DNA of 64,000 bases from Neocallimastix lanati (nom. inval.). Its lineage: Eukaryota > Neocallimastigomycota > Neocallimastigomycetes > Neocallimastigales > Neocallimastigaceae. The notes under the pieces were generated by a model, which was not told the origin of the DNA, made no database searches, and saw nothing but the letters and a program-made list of their open reading frames with translations. The position numbers and the translations under genes were made by a program. The stretch is taken from NCBI GenBank assembly GCA_016946835.1, contig JACVTC010000188.1, positions 62,001-126,000 of the forward strand, given 5' to 3'. This document shows positions 1-9,613 of the stretch, piece by piece; the stretch's first letter is position 1, and each line of letters begins with the position of its first letter.

Positions 1-435
1 AAAGCAAAGGTTCTCATTGATTCCGGCTCTGATATTAACTGTATACATCCAGAATTTGCTAGAGTAAACAACATTAAACTTATGAATATTGATAACTCCT
101 TTAAAGTTGCTGGTTTGGGTTATGGTTTATCTACTGTGAAGAAAATCACCGAGAAATGTATTCTTCGTTTTAAGAATCATTATGAAATAATTCAATTACA
201 CTCTCTTCGTATCCCTGATGTAGATATCATTTTAGGACTCCCATGGATTGAAAAACATTGCCCTATTAACTACCATGATTCAAAGAAAATCTCTTTCAGT
301 TCAGGATACTGTGCTCGACACTGTAATGTAGGAAAAAGAAATAGAAAAAATAAAAATAAAAAGAAGTTAAACAAAATTTCTTCTAAAGGAAAGGAACCAT
401 ATGGAAGAACTTTCCTTAACAAAGGAAAAAATTAA
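1..435 (+). CDS. RE1 aspartic protease (partial, C-terminal part of a Gag-PR frame)
   Basis: The frame is open from the first base. It starts with the retropepsin-like active-site motif LIDSGSD, followed by ILGLPWIE, the usual C-terminal protease block (ILG). The tail is basic and Lys/Asn-rich. The ATG at 82 is internal and is not a real start, because the active site lies before it. The frame ends at 433-435, overlapping the pol frame, which opens at 371 and is displaced by +1. This overlap could be a +1 frameshift site or a simple indel in the A-rich stretch at 340-370. I see no canonical -1 heptamer, and -1 would lead to the wrong frame. The protein would normally cleave the Gag-Pol polyprotein in the virus-like particle. 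Confidence 0.8.
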   Translation, partial: KAKVLIDSGSDINCIHPEFARVNNIKLMNIDNSFKVAGLGYGLSTVKKITEKCILRFKNHYEIIQLHSLRIPDVDIILGLPWIEKHCPINYHDSKKISFSSGYCARHCNVGKRNRKNKNKKKLNKISSKGKEPYGRTFLNKGKN

Positions 436-3400
436 TCCTAAGCGTAAGTATTCCTTTGAATCTGACTCCGATATGAATTCTGATGAAGAAATTACGATTA
501 GAGGTCGTCGTACTCGTATTAAAACTTGTAGTGAAAATGAAGAACTTAATGGTTTAAAAAATTTTTGTATAATTAATTATGATAGTGATGTAAATGATAG
601 TTTTATGTTTGATAATGATGATGAAATTTATGAATTTAGTGATAGTAATAATATTAATTTGGATGAATTAAATAAAATTTGTAAAATTGATGTTTTATGT
701 AATAATGTAACAAAAAATTGTAATCATAATGATAATTTAAATAAAGATGAAAGTAAAAAGTATATTTCTAAAAAGTGTTCTGTAAAAAATTTGTGTTGTA
801 TCTGTAATTGTTTAAAAATTAGTAATTTCGAAAATAAATTAAATCAAAAAATTATAGGAATACCTCCTATTTATAAAAATTATACAGAAGTATTCAATGA
901 AAGAAATTGCGACATACTCTCTCCACATCGTGAGTATGATTGTGAAATAAGATTAAAGGATAATTCAAATTTATTTTATGGTCCTATTTATCCTTTAACA
1001 GAAGTAGAAAGAGACGAATTGAAGAAGTATATCAAAGAAAATTTAGAAAAAGGTTTCATTAGGAAATCGACATCTCCTGCTGGAGCACCTATATTGTTTG
1101 TTAAAAAGAAGGATGGTTCATTGAGATTATATGTTGACTATAGAAAGTTAAATGAGATGACCATCCGTAATTCCTATCCTCTTCCTTTAATTAGTGAATT
1201 ACTAGATAGAGTTAAAGGTGCAAAATTCTTTACTAAGTTGGATTTAAAATCTGCTTATAACTTAGTAAGAATAAAAGAAGGTGATGAGTATAAGACAGCA
1301 TTTCGTACTCGTTATGGACATTTTGAATATTTGGTTATGCCTTTTGGGTTAAAAAATGCCCCTGCAACCTTTCAGCATTTTATAAATGATGTTCTTAGTG
1401 ATTACTTAGATGATTTTGTTATTTCGTATATTGATGATATTTTAATTTATTCAAAAAGTTTAGAAGAACATCATATTCATGTCAAGAAAGTTTTAAAGAA
1501 ACTATTAGAAAATAATTTATATGTCAAACTCGAGAAATGTGAGTTTGATGTCTCTGAAACTGTTTTTCTTGGTTATATTTTATCGAAAGATGGTTTAAAG
1601 GTTGATTCCAATAAAATTAAAGCCATTCTTGATTGGCCTGTTCCAACCACAGTTAAGGAAGTTCAATCTTTTATTGGTTTATGCAATTATTATAGGATTT
1701 TTATTAAAGATTTTGCTAAAATCGCCCGTTCTTTGCATAAACTTACAAGAAAAAATGTATCCTTTAACTGGGGTCCTGATCAACAGAAGGCATTTGATAA
1801 ATTAAAAGAGTTGTTCACATCTGCTCCTATTTTGAGAAACCCTGATAGTAATAAGCCTTTTGTTGTTGAAACTGATGCTTCTAATTTTGCTGTTGGTGCG
1901 ATTCTTTCTCAGGAATACGATGGTCAACTACACCCAATAGCTTATATCTCATCTAGCTTAACCAAATCAGAAAAGAATTATCCAATCTACGATAAAGAAC
2001 TTCTAGCAATTAAAGTTGCTCTTGAGGAATGGCGTCACTATTTAGAAGGTGCTCGTCATCCTTTTACAATTTATACCGATCATAAAAATTTGACTTTTCC
2101 TAGAAAGCCTGAAATGCTCTCGCAACGTCAAATCCATTGGTATGAATTTCTCTCTCGTTTCGATTTTAATTTAGTTTATCGTGCTGGTAAGAAGTCTGGA
2201 AAACCTGATATCTTATCTAGAAGAAGTGATCATCTTTTTAATTACCCTCAGACTGTTTCTTGTCGTGTTATTAACTGTAATGCTTCTGATGATTGCTTAT
2301 GTAATTCAATTTTAAATTCACTTAAAGATGATGAATTGTATAACAAAATTAAAACTTTTCTTTCTAGTAATAATAAAGATACTGCTCCTATTAGAAATAT
2401 TGATAAATGTGTAATTGATGATGAAGGATTTCTTCTCTATGATGATTTAATCTATGTTCCGGAAAATATTCGTACAAGAATTCTAGAAATGCACTATGAT
2501 TCTGTAACAGCTGGTCACTTTGGTGTAAATAAAACTTCGGATTTAATTTACAGAAACTTTTGGTGGCCAAAGTTACGACATGATGTTAAGAAATTTATTA
2601 AGTCTTGTGAAACTTGTTGTCGTGCTAAAGTTCCAAGGCATAAGCCGTATGGTTTGTTATCCCCATTATCCACACCAAATAGAGCTTGGGCTGATATTTC
2701 AATGGATTTCATTGTTGAATTGCCAAAATCCAAAGATATGACTACTATTATGGTGGTTGTTGATCGTTTAACAAAGATGGTTCATTTTATCCCCCTTCGT
2801 TGTCTTCCTACTACTTCAATTGCCGCTGATGCTTTTATTAATTCAATTTTTAAATTGCATGGTTTCCCTGATTCCATTATTTCTGATAGAGGTACCCAAT
2901 TCACCTCTGAATTTTGGAATAGATTATGTGACTTACTTTGTATTAAGCATTCGTTTTCAACTTCAAACCATCCGCAGACTGATGGTCAAACAGGGAGGGT
3001 GAACGCGATATTGGAACAATATCTTCGTTGTTATATAAATGAACGACAAACAAATTGGGTTGATTTATTACCTTTTGCTGAATGCGCTTATAACAATACT
3101 TTACAACAATCAATCAATCAATCCCCATTTTTTGCTAACTATGGATTCAATCCTAGATTTAGTCTAGAAATTCCATCTAATGAAAGACCTCATAGAGCTG
3201 ATCAAAGAGTTAAAGATATTAACGAAAATATTAAATTTCTGAAAGAAAACTTAGATAAAGCTAAAGAAACTTACAAAAAATATGCGGATCAAAGAAGATT
3301 ACCCTCACCTGATTTCCAAGTTGGTAACAAAGTTTGGTTACTTAAAGGAAGTACTACTAAAAATGTTAAGAAAAAACTTGCTAATCAAATGCTTGGTCCT

Positions 3401-3862
3401 TTTGAAATTGTTGAGAAAATTAGTTCACTTGCTTATAAACTTAAACTCCCAAGTAATATGCGTTGTCATCCTGTTTTTCACGTATCATTACTTGAACCTT
3501 ATCATAAAAATGAATTCGAAAACAGAAATAAAAGAAAAAGAAAGAATATTAATTTGACCACTGACACTTTTGATAAAGTTCCAGAAAAGATTGTTAATAT
3601 GAGAAAATATAGAGGAAAGAATCGTTTTCTTGTATCTTGGAAAGGACTTGATTCTGATGAGGATACTTGGATTGATGAAGATCAAATTTATGACAAACAA
3701 TTGATTCAGGAATATTATCGTCGAACCAAAAAGAATAGGACAAACATAGAAGAAAATACTTTGAGTGATAATGAAATCTATGTTAGACATAGATATCAAC
3801 CATTTGTAATTGATCTACCAGCAAATGGACTAAATCGTATGTCTCGCAGGAGCTCGACTTAA
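401..3862 (+). CDS. RE1 Pol: reverse transcriptase, RNase H, integrase, chromodomain
   Basis: This 1153-residue frame begins with an acidic, Asn-rich linker (about residues 1-160). The RT follows with the PHREYDCEI entry block, VMPFGLKNAPATFQ and the catalytic YIDD near residue 342. RNase H shows VETDAS and TDHKNL. Integrase has the HHCC zinc finger (HFGVNK to CETCC, about residues 705-745), the first Asp in SMDFI and the second in SDRGTQF. The position of the third catalytic residue reads TGRVN, where this family normally has TERVN, so the catalytic Glu is replaced by Gly (codon GGG at 2993-2995). A chromodomain-like block (FLVSWKGLDSDEDTWIDE) lies near residues 1060-1105. The ATG at 401 is the first in frame, but the protein is probably made as an extension of the protease frame. 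It looks full length but integrase-dead. Confidence 0.9.
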   Translation: MEELSLTKEKINPKRKYSFESDSDMNSDEEITIRGRRTRIKTCSENEELNGLKNFCIINYDSDVNDSFMFDNDDEIYEFSDSNNINLDELNKICKIDVLCNNVTKNCNHNDNLNKDESKKYISKKCSVKNLCCICNCLKISNFENKLNQKIIGIPPIYKNYTEVFNERNCDILSPHREYDCEIRLKDNSNLFYGPIYPLTEVERDELKKYIKENLEKGFIRKSTSPAGAPILFVKKKDGSLRLYVDYRKLNEMTIRNSYPLPLISELLDRVKGAKFFTKLDLKSAYNLVRIKEGDEYKTAFRTRYGHFEYLVMPFGLKNAPATFQHFINDVLSDYLDDFVISYIDDILIYSKSLEEHHIHVKKVLKKLLENNLYVKLEKCEFDVSETVFLGYILSKDGLKVDSNKIKAILDWPVPTTVKEVQSFIGLCNYYRIFIKDFAKIARSLHKLTRKNVSFNWGPDQQKAFDKLKELFTSAPILRNPDSNKPFVVETDASNFAVGAILSQEYDGQLHPIAYISSSLTKSEKNYPIYDKELLAIKVALEEWRHYLEGARHPFTIYTDHKNLTFPRKPEMLSQRQIHWYEFLSRFDFNLVYRAGKKSGKPDILSRRSDHLFNYPQTVSCRVINCNASDDCLCNSILNSLKDDELYNKIKTFLSSNNKDTAPIRNIDKCVIDDEGFLLYDDLIYVPENIRTRILEMHYDSVTAGHFGVNKTSDLIYRNFWWPKLRHDVKKFIKSCETCCRAKVPRHKPYGLLSPLSTPNRAWADISMDFIVELPKSKDMTTIMVVVDRLTKMVHFIPLRCLPTTSIAADAFINSIFKLHGFPDSIISDRGTQFTSEFWNRLCDLLCIKHSFSTSNHPQTDGQTGRVNAILEQYLRCYINERQTNWVDLLPFAECAYNNTLQQSINQSPFFANYGFNPRFSLEIPSNERPHRADQRVKDINENIKFLKENLDKAKETYKKYADQRRLPSPDFQVGNKVWLLKGSTTKNVKKKLANQMLGPFEIVEKISSLAYKLKLPSNMRCHPVFHVSLLEPYHKNEFENRNKRKRKNINLTTDTFDKVPEKIVNMRKYRGKNRFLVSWKGLDSDEDTWIDEDQIYDKQLIQEYYRRTKKNRTNIEENTLSDNEIYVRHRYQPFVIDLPANGLNRMSRRSST

Positions 3863-4496
3863 AGGGCGAGATTGTAAAGATTTAATAAATCTTTAATACA
3901 TTAAATAGCTTAATTTTTCGTACATTTAATTTATTTAATGTATATGAATTATTTTTTTTATATAAAATTTATTGAAATAAAATTTAATTATTTTTTTAAT
4001 TGAAAATATTTTTTAATTAGTTTAGTTAATTTAGTTTAGTTTTAAATAGTTAAATATTAATTTAGGAATAATCTTAAATAGTTAATATTTATAAAAATAG
4101 TTTTTCAATATTAAATATATAATTAAAATTATTATAAGTATTAAAATAATAAATAAAATAAAGAGTTTAAAAAATTAATTTTAGTTTTAGTAAATTAATA
4201 AATAATAAAAAATTATTAATTAAAAAATCTTTTGTTTATAAATAAATAGTTTTATATATATTATTAAATAACATCATATATTAATATTGTAATAAGAAAA
4301 AATATAAATACATGTAATTTTTCTTAATTTAATCGATGTATTAGTTATTAACTATTTTACAGTTAATAACATAAAAGAAGTTTATAATTAATAAAAGAAT
4401 TTATTAATAAAAGAAATTACTTTAATTTTATTTGTTTAAATTGTAGTGTTTTTTTTATTGTTATAATCTGTTTTTTTTATTGACGGATTCATTACA
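3861..4496 (+). repeat. RE1 polypurine tract and 3' LTR
   Basis: A purine-rich tract AAAGGGCGAG at 3861-3870 directly follows the pol stop. The LTR runs from TGTAA at 3873 to TTACA at 4496, a perfect 5-bp terminal inverted repeat with TG/CA ends, about 624 bp and very AT-rich. The right edge was chosen because copia coding sequence begins at the next base. The 5' LTR is not in the window, so the boundaries rest on termini only. Confidence 0.65.
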
Positions 4497-5790
4497 TTAT
4501 CCATATAGCTTGTTTGGTACATTCTATTAAGCTTGAGTATTCGGCTTCTGTAGTTGATAAGGATATATTTTTCTGTGTAATTGATTTCCATGATATTGGG
4601 CTATTTCCTAATACAAAAATATATCCTGAAGTGGATCTTCTTTTAACCTCATCACCAGCGAAATCTGCATCACAATAAGCTCTTAAAATTTTCTTTCCGT
4701 TATAATGAATTGAATAGTCCTTTGTACTTTTAAGGTATTTTAGTATTTGTATACCTGCATTCAAATCAGCTCTTGTTGGATTCTCAGAAAATCTTGCAGC
4801 TTGATTTACTGCAAATGCTATGTCAGGTCTTGTTTTTGTTGATACATATAATAGAGATCCAATCAATCTTTTATAATCAGTTTTGTTAATTTTCTCAGAG
4901 TTTTCTCTATCTTCTAATTTTGCATTAATACATGGTATTCTAGTTATTTTAGTATTGTTTATGTTGTAGTTAGTTAACATTTTTTCAATATAATCTTTTT
5001 GATTAATTTTGTAGCCTTTATTTGTTTTAACTATATTGATTCCAATAATTTTGTTTGCTGATTTATCTGTGGAGACTTTGTATTTACGTTTTATCTTTGA
5101 AACAACTTTGGTAATTTCTTTATTCTCTCCTGCAATTAGTATATCATCAACATAGAGTGTTAGTAATAAGCATAATTTATTATTTTTATATTTACCAAAT
5201 AAACAACTATCTGTATTATATTGAATTAACCTAATTTTCTTAAGAAAACCGGAGATTTCGTAAAACCATTGTCTTCCAGCTTGTTTGAGTCCATAGAGAG
5301 CCTTTCGTAATAATCCTGATTTTCCGCAATTGAAATTTTTATCACCGATTGGAATTTGTACATAAATTTTCTCATCTAATTTAGCGTTCAAATATGCAGC
5401 TTTAATATCGATTTGTCTTAAATCCCATTTATATATAGATGCAATGGCAATAATTAATCTAAAACTATCCATTTCTATTGTAGGAGAATAGGTGCAGTTA
5501 TAATCAACTCCTTCAATTTGTCGAAAACCTTTGACGACCAATCTAGCTTTATATGTACCATTATCTTTTATGGTAAAAACCCATTTAACGTCGAGTGGCT
5601 TAATGCCTTTTGGGATATTTTTATTTTCAACAATTTTCATTACATTATTTCCATATAAATTTTGTAATTCTTTGTTAATTGCGTCTTTCCATTTGTCCGC
5701 ATTTTCTGAATTCATAGCTTCTTCATAATTCTTGGGAATTAATGTATTAATGTTATTGACTCTATTTCTCTTGCGTCTTTCGTTTTCATC
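4497..5790 (-). pseudogene. RE2 reverse transcriptase and RNase H (copia type, truncated)
   Basis: The frame continues directly from the stop codon at 5791-5793; the first ATG is at 5715. The RT shows KARLVVKGF, the A-Y-L-N motif, YGLKQAGRQW and the catalytic YVDD (about 5150), all typical of copia RT. RNase H shows YCDADFAGD, RRSTSGYIF and the STTEAEY motif. The frame then runs for only about ten more residues and stops at 4492, just past the junction with the RE1 LTR. The last few RNase H residues are therefore missing. With the upstream nonsense codon and the missing end it should be inactive. Confidence 0.88.
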
Positions 5791-6135
5791 TTAGTCTGTT
5801 TTCCTTTCAAAAAATGGTTTATTTGATGTAGATACTCTATCTTTTATTTTTCTTTCTTCATTCAATTGATAATTTTTTCTTTTTCTTTTTCGATAGTTTT
5901 TTGTTTTCTCGTTATCAATTTTATCATTTTTGTTTACTAGTTTATCGAAAATTTTATTATTTCTTTTAATATTAAATTTAAAGTTCTTTTCTTTGTTCTT
6001 TCTTAGTTTTCTTTTATCTAAAGGTTCCAGATCACTAAAACTGTCCTCAGATTCATTCTCTGAATTATAGTCATTCATTTTATTATTATCATATATTTTA
6101 TTATTTTCCAAATTTGATTTTTCATTCATCTTCAT
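5791..6135 (-). pseudogene. RE2 integrase-RT linker in a displaced frame
   Basis: A 114-residue Lys/Asn/Glu-rich low-complexity frame overlaps the stop of the Gag-integrase frame and shares its frame with the RT downstream. It is best read as the linker between integrase and RT, separated from the first by a frameshift near 6132 and from the second by the TAA at 5791-5793. No domain is recognisable. A separate small gene is possible but unlikely given its position. Confidence 0.6.
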
Positions 6136-9100
6136 ATTAGCCAGATTTTATGATTGCTTTCAATTCTATTCTCAATAAGTTTCTGGTCTAAAATTTCATA
6201 ATTATTAAGGTTTGATTTAGATAAATTTTTATAATTATTAAGGTTTGAAATTTTTAATTTATTCTTAAATTTGAAATTTTTGAAATTTTTATTCAAATTT
6301 TTATTAATAAAACTTTTTTTCACATTTTTGTTCAAAAAATCATTTTTTGTGATTTTTATACCCTTTATGTTATTATCGTTATTTCTATTAATAATAGTGT
6401 TATTTTCATTACTTTTACTATTATCATGTAGGATTTTGGCATGGTTTTCGTTTGATGAAACTTTTATATTATCTTCAATATTTGAATTTTTGAGTATTTC
6501 TTCTTGTTTTTCAGCTAATTTTTGATTTTCGTTAATTTTATCTTCATTGATTTTATCATCATTAATTTTGTCTTCATTAATTTTATTTTCATTGATTATG
6601 TCTTCATTAATTTTATTTTCATTAATTATGTCTTCATTAATTATGTCTTCATTAATTATTTCGTTTTCTGAATTATTGTCTAACATGTTTTCATTATTGT
6701 ATTCATCCATTAAATCAATATTATCTTCAATATTAATTTTATTCGGTTTGTTTTCATTCCTTTCAAATTCATTATGATAAATAGATTGACTAAATTGATG
6801 TTGTGAATCATGTTGTAAGTCCTGTTCCCCCTCAATTTGTTTATCTGAAGGATTTGAGGAATGAAAAAATGATGTGCCAAGTGAACCTAGAGTACTTTCA
6901 TTGAAGTATGCGTCACGAACTATAATTATTGTTTTTGAAGTAGTGTCGAGGACACGATAACCTGGGGAATCTGATGAGTATCCTAAGAAAATACCTGGTT
7001 TTGTATTATTTTCAAATTTTCCTTGTTTGTATCTATTAAGGAAAAATACTTTACATCCAAACACTTTAAGTTTAGATATATCAATTTTCTTATTAAAAAA
7101 TACCTCGTTCGGGATTTTAAAATTAATTCCTTGATGCGGATTTAATTTATACAATATACATGCACATTTAATAGCTTCATCCCATAAAATGGGTGATAAT
7201 TTAGCTGCACTAAGTAGTGTTTTCGCGCAGTTATCTAATGTTTGATTAATTCTTTCAGCGCGACCATTTTGTTGGGGATTACCTGGTGTTGAATGATTGA
7301 ATATAATTCCATTATTTTTAAGATAATTTATAAAATTAGAATTGTTATATTCTAAACCGTTATCAGATCTTACTTCTTTTATATTGTAATTACAAGTATT
7401 TTTCATAAGTTTATGAAACTCAATAAATTTTTGTACTGCTTCAGATTTGTGTTTCAGTAAGTAGACCCAACATTTTCTACTGAAATCATCTATGAATGTT
7501 ATATAATATTTGTATCCACTAAATGATGGTGAAGGCTTTAGTGGTCCGACGATATCAGAATGAGCGACTTGTAATGGTGAGGAACTTTTGTTGATTGTTT
7601 TGTTGAATGGTTTTTTCTTGAGTTTACTTATTTTGCAATCTTCACAATTTATATTATCATTCTTTTCTTCCTTAATGTTGTTGTTTTCTAGAAATTTTTG
7701 AAGATTTTGATTGTAATAGTGGCCTAATCTAGCATGCCATAATTTTAAATCGACATTGTTTATATTATAATCTTTATTTTTCATTGAGCTTGTATTTAAA
7801 GTAAAGAGGTTTTCATCATTTGTATAAACGGTAGTAATTAGTTTATTATTTTTAAATATTTGGAGTCTTTCTTTATTGTTATGCATATCCATTACTAATT
7901 TGAAGCCTTTTTTACATAGGTAATGAGTGGAAATTAAATTATTTTGTATGTTTGGAGCATAAAATACTTCTCCAATAGAAAAATTATTATTTTTATACAT
8001 CCCTTTGTACATACCCTTTTTGTATATTCTATCGGATTGTCCGTTTGGGTATGTAATTCCTCTATTAGCAACTTCTTCAATGTTTGATAGTATTTTTATA
8101 TTCTTAGATAAATTAATCCCTGTTCCACTATCAATGATCCATGATTCTATATTGTTATCTTCCATAATATTATTTTCTTCTTTTAAGATTTCGGTAGTTA
8201 CTTTATTTACCCTTATGTTCCTGGAAGTTATTGAACTGTTATTAAAATTATCTTTTACACAATTAGTTTTTATATTGAAGCAGAAGTCGAATGAAGGATC
8301 TGAATCTGAATTCGAATTGTTTTGTTCTTCATAATTAACGTTATAAGATTTGAAGTTTCTTTTACTACCTTTCCTGTTTAAAGATGTTCTTTTAATTTTA
8401 ATTTTGTTTCTTGACTTATTATTAATATTTTTCTTTTCTCCTCTATAGTTATTATTTGGTGAATTCGATGGATTGAAGAAACAGTTATCAGTAGTGTGCC
8501 CATTTTTATGGCAATATTGACAGTATTCGTTGGAATTTGCTTCTTTATTAAAATTATATGGGAGTTTCCCATTTCGGACTCTATTAATTTGATCTTCGTG
8601 TTGATATGTTTCCTTGATTTCTACTCGTTTAATACTTTTACTTTTCTTAATTATGGTACTTAGTTTTGTTATGTCTTCTTTTAAATCCTTAAATGTCTTT
8701 TCAACATATAGAAATGTGAATGAATATGCGATGTCGACTTTATTTAGTTCCTCTAAAGAATACAAGACTTTTGTTTCTTCACTTAGTTCTGGCTTATTTT
8801 GAGATTTTGCCTCGTTATTGTATTCTGTAAATAATGAGTTAAGATTATCTAAATACAGTTTAAAGTCATCGTTTTCGATTTCTAGCTTTTTTATCTTCAT
8901 TTCAATTTCAAATAATCTTGAAGGGCCTGTTTCTGAAAATCTTTCCTTTAATTCCTTTATCATTAAGTAGGCACTTGTACAATTATTTAATAAGCTTTTT
9001 GTATATTCGTCGAGGCTGTTTAATATTATAATTCTGACTGTACTGTCATATTTTAAATGTTTTTTATTTGTGTTTATATCTTTGATATTCTTTGATATAT

Positions 9101-9344
9101 AATCACCCAATTCTTCAGAATCAAGGAATAATTTTAAGTCTGAATGCCATTTGTGAAAGTTTTCATTTGTAATTCTAAAGTTTTGAATGTGAAATTTATT
9201 AATTGTGTTGGTTTGAATATTTGGAGGTTCTACTTCGACAAGAGTATCATTCATTGTTGTACTCGATGTATTTGTAGTTTTTGTTGTCTTTGAAGAAGTT
9301 TTTGAAGAACTCCCCGTAACTGTTGAATTATCTGATTTAGTCAT
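6132..9344 (-). CDS. RE2 Gag-protease-integrase polyprotein
   Basis: This 1070-residue frame starts at the ATG at 9344, just downstream of a candidate primer site. A copia Gag domain (about residues 50-250) is followed by a CCHC zinc knuckle (CQYCHKNGHTTDNC, about residue 275) for RNA binding. A retropepsin motif (WIIDSGTG) lies near residue 400. The integrase has the H-H-C-C finger (HARLGH to CEDC), then the catalytic triad in HSDIVGP, RSDNGLEY and QQNGRAERIN. The C-terminal quarter is low complexity with a repeated N-E-D-I/K-I-N unit. Every catalytic residue I looked for is present, but the frame is cut off from RT by a frameshift, so the element is defective as a whole. Confidence 0.9.
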   Translation of the reverse strand: MTKSDNSTVTGSSSKTSSKTTKTTNTSSTTMNDTLVEVEPPNIQTNTINKFHIQNFRITNENFHKWHSDLKLFLDSEELGDYISKNIKDINTNKKHLKYDSTVRIIILNSLDEYTKSLLNNCTSAYLMIKELKERFSETGPSRLFEIEMKIKKLEIENDDFKLYLDNLNSLFTEYNNEAKSQNKPELSEETKVLYSLEELNKVDIAYSFTFLYVEKTFKDLKEDITKLSTIIKKSKSIKRVEIKETYQHEDQINRVRNGKLPYNFNKEANSNEYCQYCHKNGHTTDNCFFNPSNSPNNNYRGEKKNINNKSRNKIKIKRTSLNRKGSKRNFKSYNVNYEEQNNSNSDSDPSFDFCFNIKTNCVKDNFNNSSITSRNIRVNKVTTEILKEENNIMEDNNIESWIIDSGTGINLSKNIKILSNIEEVANRGITYPNGQSDRIYKKGMYKGMYKNNNFSIGEVFYAPNIQNNLISTHYLCKKGFKLVMDMHNNKERLQIFKNNKLITTVYTNDENLFTLNTSSMKNKDYNINNVDLKLWHARLGHYYNQNLQKFLENNNIKEEKNDNINCEDCKISKLKKKPFNKTINKSSSPLQVAHSDIVGPLKPSPSFSGYKYYITFIDDFSRKCWVYLLKHKSEAVQKFIEFHKLMKNTCNYNIKEVRSDNGLEYNNSNFINYLKNNGIIFNHSTPGNPQQNGRAERINQTLDNCAKTLLSAAKLSPILWDEAIKCACILYKLNPHQGINFKIPNEVFFNKKIDISKLKVFGCKVFFLNRYKQGKFENNTKPGIFLGYSSDSPGYRVLDTTSKTIIIVRDAYFNESTLGSLGTSFFHSSNPSDKQIEGEQDLQHDSQHQFSQSIYHNEFERNENKPNKINIEDNIDLMDEYNNENMLDNNSENEIINEDIINEDIINENKINEDIINENKINEDKINDDKINEDKINENQKLAEKQEEILKNSNIEDNIKVSSNENHAKILHDNSKSNENNTIINRNNDNNIKGIKITKNDFLNKNVKKSFINKNLNKNFKNFKFKNKLKISNLNNYKNLSKSNLNNYEILDQKLIENRIESNHKIWLI
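6525..6665 (-). repeat. 15-bp coding minisatellite in RE2 polyprotein
   Basis: About nine imperfect copies of a 15-bp unit are visible (plus strand: TCTTCATTAATTTTA and variants). They encode a repeated Asn-Glu-Asp-Ile/Lys-Ile pentapeptide downstream of the integrase. This looks like replication slippage in a linker. Confidence 0.8.
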
Positions 9345-9613
9345 TTTAATGTGGCTACCAATATTTCTTTATTTTAATATTTAATGAATGTTTAATATTT
9401 AATATATTAGATTTTGATATCAGCAATTGTTAATGAATTATTGAGTCATGAGACTCTTAATCTGTTAAATATAACACTTAAATTCAGAAATAATATTTAT
9501 ATTTTATTATGTGTTTATTTATTTATTTATTTATTGCTTTTACATTTAGAAAGACCTTATTCATTTAAGAATATGTTATTACATGTTATTTATATTTATT
9601 TTCTAGTCTAACA
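9345..9613 (-). other. RE2 leader, candidate tRNA primer site and probable 5' LTR remnant
   Basis: On the minus strand TGGTAGC at 9360-9354 would pair with the GCUACCA end of initiator tRNA-Met, the usual copia primer, but only 7 nt match. A TGTTA start on the minus strand at 9613 could be the LTR start. I could not find a convincing CA end next to the primer site, so the LTR boundaries are unresolved. Confidence 0.35.

Larger units (their letters stand above)
1..4496 (+). mobile_element. RE1: Ty3/gypsy chromodomain retrotransposon, 5' part outside window
   Basis: The order protease, reverse transcriptase, RNase H, integrase, chromodomain, polypurine tract, LTR is readable, which is the Ty3/gypsy order. 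The gag, 5' LTR and primer site lie left of the window. The right LTR ends exactly where a copia RNase H frame starts, so RE1 appears inserted in RE2. The copia 3' remainder would then lie left of the window, which cannot be checked here. Confidence 0.9.
4497..9613 (-). mobile_element. RE2: decayed Ty1/copia retrotransposon, truncated by RE1
   Basis: Read on the minus strand, the order is Gag, protease, integrase, RT, RNase H. Integrase before RT is diagnostic of Ty1/copia. Three disabling features are visible: a frame change near 6132, an in-frame TAA at 5791-5793, and loss of the RNase H end at 4497 where the RE1 LTR begins. The outer end (5' LTR) is uncertain. Confidence 0.88.

Noticed and set aside
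371-435. -1 frameshift site between RE1 protease and pol
   Set aside because: The pol frame is displaced by +1, not -1, and there is no canonical heptamer; only a +1 event or an indel could explain it.
9414-9611. Small plus-strand ORF next to the copia element
   Set aside because: Low-complexity AT-rich translation with no domain, lying in the probable copia LTR.
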